This document shows, one piece after another, positions 5,693-9,887 of a stretch of DNA of 9,887 bases. Made by a program: the position numbers and the translations under genes. Below the pieces are notes generated by a model, which made no database searches, was not told the DNA's origin, and saw only the letters and a list, made by a program, of their open reading frames with translations. The stretch's first letter is position 1, and every line of letters begins with the position of its first letter. The stretch is from assembly GCA_003136295.1 (NCBI GenBank), contig PLDZ01000261.1:18667-28553 (forward strand), written 5' to 3'. This stretch comes from Candidatus Dormiibacterota bacterium. GTDB taxonomy: Bacteria > Chloroflexota > Dormibacteria > Aeolococcales > Aeolococcaceae.

Positions 5693-7900
5693 CTACGCCG
5701 GAGTTGACCCGGTGGCAGGCTCCTTGAGCGCGCGCGCGACGTACACGGCCACATCGTCGACCGCGAGCGTCGCGCCGATCTGCTTGGCGGAGATGCCTTC
5801 GTCGAACATCGCAAGGCAGAAGGGGCACGCGGTCGCAACCTTGGTGGCATGCGTGTCCACCGCCTGCTCGACCCTGCGGTGGTTGACCCGAGGCTGACCT
5901 TCCTCCATCCACATCCTGCCGCCCCCGGCGCCGCAGCACATTCCCTCGCTCTTGCTCCGCGCCATCTCCACGACCTTGAGCCCAGGGATGCGTTCGAGGA
6001 TCTCCCGGGGAGGCGCGAAGATGTCGTTCCAGCGCCCCAGGTAACATGAGTCGTGATACGTGATCGTCTCCTCCTGCGCCTTGGCTGCATCGAGGGTGAT
6101 GCGACCCTCCTTAAGGAGCCGATCGATCATCTGAGTGTGATGGATGACCTCGTAGTCGCCACCGAAATCACCGTACTCGTTGGCGAACGTATTGAAGCAA
6201 TGCGGACATGACGCGATGATCTTGCGAACGTTGTGCCGTTTGAGCACCTCGACGTTCTCCTTCGCGCGTTCCTGGAACAGGTATTCGTTGCCGATCCTTC
6301 GCGCCGGATCGCCGGTGCACTTCTCCTCGGTGCCCAGAATGGCGAAATCCACTCCCGCCGCCTGAAGGATTTTGGAGAGGGCCGCTGCGATTGTCCTGGC
6401 GCGCTCGTCGAAGGACGCCGCGCAGCCGACCCAGTACAGGTATTCCGCGTCGGGCTTGTCGGCGATGAAGGCCACGCCGAGATCCCTCGCCCAGTCCGCT
6501 CGTGACTGGTGTGAGAGGCCATAGGGGTTGGCCACGTTCTCGATGTTGCGCAACGCCGACTCAGCCTGCTTCGGCATGCGCGACTCGTCGAGAACGAGAT
6601 GCCTGCGCATGTCCATGATCTTGGGAACGTGCTCGATCAGCACCGGACACTGATCCATGCACGCGCCGCACGTGGTGCAGGACCAGAGTGTCTCCTCGAG
6701 GATGGTGCCACCGAGCAGCGGCCGGGTTCCGCCGGCCGGCACGGCGGCGGCAACCTCTTCGGGTGACAGCCATGACGGCTGAAAATGCCCGGGAAGATCG
6801 TGCACCGCTCCGGCGTGGTGATCACCGCTCGTCCACATCACCGCGCCATCGCCACCGGCGCCGTCAGCGCCTGGCTGCGCCACGTGGGCATCATGTTTCG
6901 TGGCGGCGTAGCCACCCGCGAGGTTCTCGTACGCGTGATCTCGCAGGTCGGTGATCAACGTCTTCGGTGACAGCGGTTTGCCCGTGTTGTACGCGGGGCA
7001 GTGCGTCTGGCAGCGCCCGCACTCCGTGCAGGTGTAGAGATCGAGCATGTCCTTCCACGAGAACTGCTCGAGCGCACCGGCTCCGAAATGCTGATCCGCG
7101 GCGTTCTCCGCGTTCATCACAGCGTCGATATCGAGGGTGCGCAATGCCCCCTTGGGCTGCTCGTTCTTGAAGAAGACGTTGGGGACCGACGTGATGATGT
7201 GGAGATGCTTGCTGTAACCGAGGTAGACGAGGAATCCGAACACCAGCGTCAGGTGCGCCCAGAAGAAGATGCCGTGAAGGACGATCAGCGCCTCACTTCC
7301 CGACCCGAGCGGCCGGAAGATGCTCGCCAGCGCTGACGCGATCGGACGCCACTGGCCGAGCGCCTCCGGGACTCCTTCGGCGATGCGGGTGGCGTAGTTG
7401 AGCTCCATGCAGATGAGGAGCCCGGCGATCCAGGCCAGGATGAGGATGGCGTCGCCCCGATGGCTTCCGCGAAACCGCGTGGGATTGACGACCAAGCGGT
7501 TGAACAGCGCCATGGCGATACCGCAGATCACCACGAAGAAGAACAGGTCCTGGAGGAACGCGATCGCGCCGCTTCCGGGGAGCAGGTTGAAACGGAATCC
7601 TTGCCAGAGTGCCTCGACGACCCCCTGAGCGATCGCGGTGAGCAGGACGACGAACCCCCAGAAGATGAAGGCGTGGAGCACACCGGCGAACGGCCATCTG
7701 AGCAACCGTCCCTGGGCAACGACGTACACGAAGAACGCACGCACTCGCGAGGCAGGGTGATCGAGGCGACGCTCGTGGCGCGTGCTGCGCCGCATCTCGC
7801 CGAGCAGCTTTCGCCAGCGCAACCCGCTTGCCGCCAGCGAGGCACTGGCGAGCACGACGAGCGCTATCGGGCTGAGGACCGCGGTCACGGCGGCGGACAC
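5693..7900 (-). CDS. etfD: EtfD/FadF-type membrane Fe-S oxidoreductase (ETF:quinone electron transfer)
   Basis: Membrane-bound protein of 735 residues that in the EtfD/FadF family (M. tuberculosis Rv0338c, B. subtilis FadF) takes electrons from ETF, reduced by acyl-CoA dehydrogenases, to menaquinone. The N-terminal 235 residues are a NarI-like cytochrome b domain with hydrophobic segments near 5-25, 72-95, 113-136, 150-168 and 204-228; H76, H209 and H216 are candidate haem ligands. Two [4Fe-4S] motifs follow: C291/294/297/301 and C408/411/414/418. Two CCG (HdrB-like) modules close the protein. The first has C493, C528, C565 and C568 with CTG in place of CCG; the second has C619, C655-C656, C692 and C695. 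Residues about 329-390, between the clusters, are Gly/His/Ala-rich. The GTG at 7900 shares one base with the enoyl-CoA hydratase stop (TAGTG), with AAGGGA 5 nt upstream. EtfA and EtfB are not in the window. Confidence 0.9.
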   Translation of the reverse strand: MSAAVTAVLSPIALVVLASASLAASGLRWRKLLGEMRRSTRHERRLDHPASRVRAFFVYVVAQGRLLRWPFAGVLHAFIFWGFVVLLTAIAQGVVEALWQGFRFNLLPGSGAIAFLQDLFFFVVICGIAMALFNRLVVNPTRFRGSHRGDAILILAWIAGLLICMELNYATRIAEGVPEALGQWRPIASALASIFRPLGSGSEALIVLHGIFFWAHLTLVFGFLVYLGYSKHLHIITSVPNVFFKNEQPKGALRTLDIDAVMNAENAADQHFGAGALEQFSWKDMLDLYTCTECGRCQTHCPAYNTGKPLSPKTLITDLRDHAYENLAGGYAATKHDAHVAQPGADGAGGDGAVMWTSGDHHAGAVHDLPGHFQPSWLSPEEVAAAVPAGGTRPLLGGTILEETLWSCTTCGACMDQCPVLIEHVPKIMDMRRHLVLDESRMPKQAESALRNIENVANPYGLSHQSRADWARDLGVAFIADKPDAEYLYWVGCAASFDERARTIAAALSKILQAAGVDFAILGTEEKCTGDPARRIGNEYLFQERAKENVEVLKRHNVRKIIASCPHCFNTFANEYGDFGGDYEVIHHTQMIDRLLKEGRITLDAAKAQEETITYHDSCYLGRWNDIFAPPREILERIPGLKVVEMARSKSEGMCCGAGGGRMWMEEGQPRVNHRRVEQAVDTHATKVATACPFCLAMFDEGISAKQIGATLAVDDVAVYVARALKEPATGSTPA

Positions 7901-8673
7901 TACCGTCCCTTCCACACCGGAGGACGTTTCTGCAGGAACGCCGCGATGCCTTCCTGCGCATCCTCCGTGGAGAACAGCGCCACGAACTCGCTTCGCTCCT
8001 CCTTCAGCGCATCCGCGATGGGAAGTTGGGCGCCGGCTCGCATCGCCCTCTTGGTCGCGGCGAGCGCCAGCGGCGCTCGCGACGCGAGAAGCTCGGCCCA
8101 TCGCCGCGCCGCTCCGGGCAACTCGTCAGGGTCGACCACCTCTGCCACCAACCCGATCGCCAGAGCGCGTTCCGCATCGATCGGATCACCGGTGAGCAGC
8201 AGCTCGGTGGCACGCGCGGTGCCGATCAGCCTGGGCAGTCGCTGGGTGCCGCCCCATCCCGGGATGATCCCGAGTTTGATCTCCGGCTGAGCGAAGCGCG
8301 CGGTGCGTGCGGCGAGGCGTACATCGCACGCCAGGGTCAGCTCACAGCCGCCGCCGAATGCGATGCCGTTGACCGCGGCGATCACCGCCAGACGCGAGGC
8401 TTCAAAGAGCAGGGTGAGGTCGGTCGCCTTGCCGATCGCATCGGCGCCCGCCCCAAAGCCCGTGATGTCCGCACCGGCGGAGAAGAACTTGGGTCCGCTC
8501 CCGGTGATCACCAGGGCCCTGCAGGCCTCGTCGGCTTCGGCATTCGCAAGCCCCTCGGCCAGCCCGTTGACGACGTCGCCGTTGACCGCATTCGCCGGAG
8601 GGTGGTCGATGGTGAGCGTGACGACCGCGCCGTCCCGCTCGACGTGGATGACGTCATGGAGAACCTGAGCCAC
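7900..8673 (-). CDS. Enoyl-CoA hydratase/isomerase family protein
   Basis: Crotonase-fold enzyme of 257 residues that hydrates trans-2-enoyl-CoA to 3-hydroxyacyl-CoA, the second step of beta-oxidation. E111 in the GGGCEL stretch (107-112) and E131 in QPEIKLGIIPGWGGTQRL (129-146) keep the 20-residue spacing of the two catalytic glutamates of rat and human mitochondrial hydratase. The oxyanion segment SAGADI (65-70) is present, as are NGIAFGGG (102-109) and the C-terminal EGIAAFLQKRPPVW. Both glutamates being kept argues for true hydratase rather than isomerase or hydrolase activity. The GTG at 8673 is fixed by GGAGG 8 nt upstream; longer in-frame reading goes through non-conserved sequence overlapping the divergent gene. 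It is coupled to etfD by a one-base overlap, so hydratase and electron-transfer protein are co-expressed. Confidence 0.93.
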   Translation of the reverse strand: MAQVLHDVIHVERDGAVVTLTIDHPPANAVNGDVVNGLAEGLANAEADEACRALVITGSGPKFFSAGADITGFGAGADAIGKATDLTLLFEASRLAVIAAVNGIAFGGGCELTLACDVRLAARTARFAQPEIKLGIIPGWGGTQRLPRLIGTARATELLLTGDPIDAERALAIGLVAEVVDPDELPGAARRWAELLASRAPLALAATKRAMRAGAQLPIADALKEERSEFVALFSTEDAQEGIAAFLQKRPPVWKGR

Positions 8674-8681
8674 AAGCTGTG

Positions 8682-8686
8682 CCTCC
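8682..8686 (-). promoter_or_regulatory. Strong ribosome binding site deciding the hydratase start
   Basis: GGAGG on the minus strand lies 8 nt before the GTG at 8673. This is the clearest Shine-Dalgarno in the window and excludes the longer in-frame version of the hydratase. It also shows that both leadered and near-leaderless starts may be used here. Confidence 0.7.
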
Positions 8687-8707
8687 CTCGGATGCGATGA
8701 CGGTTGT

Positions 8708-8733
8708 GTGCGTGATACAGCAAATGGACGCAC
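8708..8733. promoter_or_regulatory. Spaced inverted repeat in a divergent gap, possible operator
   Basis: GTGCGT (8708-8713) and ACGCAC (8728-8733) are exact inverted copies separated by 14 bp, so half-site centres lie 20 bp apart, close to two DNA turns. They fall in the 103-bp gap between the hydratase-etfD operon and the plus-strand gene at 8777, where a regulator of beta-oxidation would be expected to bind. The arms are short and GC-rich, so chance is possible. Confidence 0.3.
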
Positions 8734-8763
8734 GCGCGCCGAGATGTGGCTGCGGGCGGCGAG

Positions 8764-8769
8764 TAGAGT
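8764..8769 (+). promoter_or_regulatory. Possible -10 box (TAGAGT) for the gene at 8777
   Basis: TAGAGT ends 7 nt before the GTG at 8777, so the transcript would begin within a base or so of the start codon. There is no Shine-Dalgarno between. This placement is the main reason to prefer 8777 over the in-frame ATG at 8744 and GTG at 8708. Confidence 0.33.
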
Positions 8770-8776
8770 GCCGGGG

Positions 8777-9349
8777 GTGGAACTCCCCCCGCTCGGCGAC
8801 CGGGTCGAGCCCGACGCGCTGCGCGAGTTGAGTGACAACGACCTTGATGAGCTGGGCGCTGAGTTACAGGCGACCGAGCGCGCCACCATCGCCGCAATGG
8901 CTCCGTACGAGCAGCATCTCCGCGAGATCCGCACTCGTGCCACCGAACTGGCAACCGAGCGCCGCCGGCGTGAACGCGCTCAGCAGGTGGCGCAACGAGC
9001 GGGAGTGCGCGAGGCGGCGAAGTCCGGCGGCATGCCAAGCCTCGCCGCCGCGCTTGCGACCGGCGAGGACCTGTTTGACGCTACATCGCCGCTGACCGCA
9101 GTACCGGCATTTCTCAGCACCGGTGGCGAAGTCGGCTTCGGCTTCGCCACCCGACCCGGGACCATGACCTTCACCGATGGCCGGCAGCAACGCATGGCCC
9201 GCAGCTGGGGCGAGGCGCGCGAGCTGCACGCGCTGGGGTGGGATCCCGGAGCCCCCGGAGTTCCGGGAGTGCGTGTCCACCTCGCTGGGAGCCGGGTCGA
9301 ACGAGTCGTGCCGGCGTCGGACGTCGTGCTCAAGCCACCCGCCTCATGA
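8777..9349 (+). CDS. Uncharacterised protein with charged helical N-terminal half
   Basis: I do not recognise this 190-residue protein. Residues about 11-82 are very rich in Glu, Arg, Ala and Gln with heptad-like Leu/Ala spacing, suggesting a long helix or coiled coil, with an arginine cluster ERRRRER at 61-67. Residues about 87-190 are less charged and contain GGEVGFGFATRPGTMTF (116-132), then a Gly/Pro turn region GAPGVPGVRVHLAG (158-171) and a short strand-like end, RVERVVPASDVVL, which suggest a small beta-rich domain. No signal peptide or membrane segment is seen, so it is probably cytoplasmic. Codon use is like its neighbours. Start choice is uncertain: GTG 8777 fits the TAGAGT box and good third-position composition, while GTG 8708 and ATG 8744 extend it by 23 and 11 residues. 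It is divergent from the hydratase. Confidence 0.7.
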   Translation: MELPPLGDRVEPDALRELSDNDLDELGAELQATERATIAAMAPYEQHLREIRTRATELATERRRRERAQQVAQRAGVREAAKSGGMPSLAAALATGEDLFDATSPLTAVPAFLSTGGEVGFGFATRPGTMTFTDGRQQRMARSWGEARELHALGWDPGAPGVPGVRVHLAGSRVERVVPASDVVLKPPAS

Positions 9350-9400
9350 GCGCGACTCTGTCAGCAGGAACCTCACGGCCGGAGTGATTGTTATGACCAT

Positions 9401-9642
9401 GTGCGGAGACAGCTGAGCGTCGCGACCGACTGACCGCCGTGCTCGCGGGGTGTGGGTCTCGCGCGACGACGATCAAGCCCGCTGCGACTACGGCACGGTC
9501 GTCGACACCGAGCGCGATCCCGAGTGCGTCCGCCCTGGTGGTCTCCCCGACCTACCGCGCGGGCGGGACCTACGTGCTCTCGGCGACGTTCCTCAGCCCT
9601 GTGCGGGTTTCGGCGGATCAGCCGACCGGGGCGCTCCCGTAA
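9401..9642 (+). pseudogene. Small lipoprotein-like gene broken by an apparent one-base shift
   Basis: One frame from GTG 9401 reads VRRQLSVATD and stops at TGA 9431-9433. The next frame picks up at once with LTAVLAGCGS (codons from 9430) and runs to TAA at 9642. Joined across a one-base gap near 9430, the two give a normal lipoprotein signal: arginines, a short hydrophobic run and a lipobox LAGC with its cysteine at 9451-9453. The mature part is a Ser/Thr/Ala/Pro-rich linker followed by a strand-like segment, VVSPTYRAGGTYVLSATF. Third positions in both pieces are mostly G or C, supporting past or present coding. In the second frame alone the only usual start is GTG 9439, which leaves no hydrophobic region before the lipobox. 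It may be a decayed gene or an assembly error. The end overlaps the convergent thymidylate kinase by 25 nt. Nothing else is supported between 9350 and 9617. Confidence 0.42.
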
Positions 9643-9887
9643 GGGCTCGCTTCGAAACCGCCGGCACTCCTCGCGGGCGGCGAGGCAGGTGCGGGCGCAG
9701 GAAGCCGCTGCACGACGGCCGTGGCAATGTCGCGTGACACCACAATTGCCGGGCGGGTGGCGTCGATGCGGAGGAAGCGGCGCGGTTGTTGTGCCGCCAG
9801 TTGCTCGAATGCGGCCTCGACGGCAGCGTGGAACGTCTCCGGTGCGACCTCGAATCGATCGAGCGGCAGCTGCTGGGCGCGCTGCCG
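9618..9887 (-). CDS. tmk: Thymidylate kinase, C-terminal part
   Basis: The last 89 residues of a dTMP kinase, which phosphorylates dTMP to dTDP for DNA synthesis; the N-terminus with the P-loop lies beyond the right edge. The match rests on the conserved C-terminal pattern: LDRFE (9-13 of the visible part), a helix FHAAVEAAFEQLAAQQP (19-35), the strand RFLRIDATRP (37-46), then a closing helix RDIATAVVQRL (52-62). The other reading frames here show no such pattern. After residue 62 comes a 27-residue Ala/Pro/Ser/Gly-rich tail, PAPAPASPPA and onward, longer than the usual end of this enzyme. It stops at TGA 9620-9618, overlapping the lipoprotein-like frame on the other strand. Confidence 0.8.
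   Translation of the reverse strand, partial: RQRAQQLPLDRFEVAPETFHAAVEAAFEQLAAQQPRRFLRIDATRPAIVVSRDIATAVVQRLPAPAPASPPARSAGGFEASPYGSAPVG

Noticed and set aside
8674..8943. Longer enoyl-CoA hydratase to 347 residues
   Set aside because: The extra 90 residues are Ser/Arg-rich, antisense to the 8777 gene, and lie upstream of a strong GGAGG site positioned for GTG 8673.
9450..9737. 95-residue plus-strand frame
   Set aside because: It is Arg/Gly/Asp-rich with no pattern, out of frame with the lipoprotein-like sequence, and antisense to the conserved end of tmk.
1..9887. CRISPR array, tRNA/rRNA, insertion sequence or phage genes
   Set aside because: No regularly spaced repeats, tRNA-like cloverleaf, transposase motifs or terminal repeats were seen in reading both strands.

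Overview
The window is high-GC bacterial chromosome. Third codon positions are almost all G or C, GTG starts are common, and genes are tightly packed. Several starts have a TAnnnT box 6-9 nt upstream and no clear Shine-Dalgarno, a near-leaderless layout familiar from Actinobacteria and some relatives. Together with a one-domain methylmalonyl-CoA mutase subunit and a membrane-bound EtfD-type ETF oxidoreductase, this points to a high-GC Gram-positive-type lineage (Actinobacteriota, or perhaps Dormibacterota/Chloroflexota). I cannot place it more closely from sequence alone.

Layout. (1) Minus strand, 2725 down to 1: methylmalonyl-CoA epimerase, methylmalonyl-CoA mutase catalytic subunit and the beta subunit of an acyl-CoA (propionyl-CoA) carboxylase, which runs off the left edge. 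(2) Plus strand, 2801-4072: a polytopic GT87/DUF2029-type membrane glycosyltransferase, divergent from the epimerase and overlapping the next gene tail to tail. (3) Minus strand, 5400 down to 4030: an SCP2 sterol/lipid-carrier domain protein and a 3-hydroxyacyl-CoA dehydrogenase 3 nt apart. (4) Plus strand, 5491-5670: a 59-residue zinc-ribbon microprotein. (5) Minus strand, 8673 down to 5693: enoyl-CoA hydratase and EtfD, joined by a one-base stop/start overlap. (6) Plus strand, 8777-9349: an unrecognised protein with a charged helical N-terminal half. (7) 9401-9642: a small lipoprotein-like reading frame that appears broken by a one-base shift. (8) Minus strand, 9887 down to 9618: the C-terminus of thymidylate kinase.

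How it fits together. Enoyl-CoA hydratase and 3-hydroxyacyl-CoA dehydrogenase are consecutive beta-oxidation steps, and EtfD passes acyl-CoA dehydrogenase electrons from ETF to the quinone pool. The SCP2 protein may carry lipid or acyl-CoA. Odd-chain or branched substrates yield propionyl-CoA, which the carboxylase, epimerase and mutase convert to succinyl-CoA. The window is therefore a fatty-acid/propionyl-CoA catabolic neighbourhood in three short minus-strand units, with unrelated plus-strand genes between them. The acyl-CoA dehydrogenase, thiolase, EtfAB, biotin-carboxylase subunit and cobalamin-binding mutase subunit are not here.

I see no mobile element, CRISPR array, tRNA or rRNA, and no clearly new multi-gene system. 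The points most worth checking are the frameshifted lipoprotein, the inverted repeats in three divergent promoter regions, the near-leaderless start pattern, the His/Gly-rich insert in EtfD, and the two uncharacterised plus-strand proteins.
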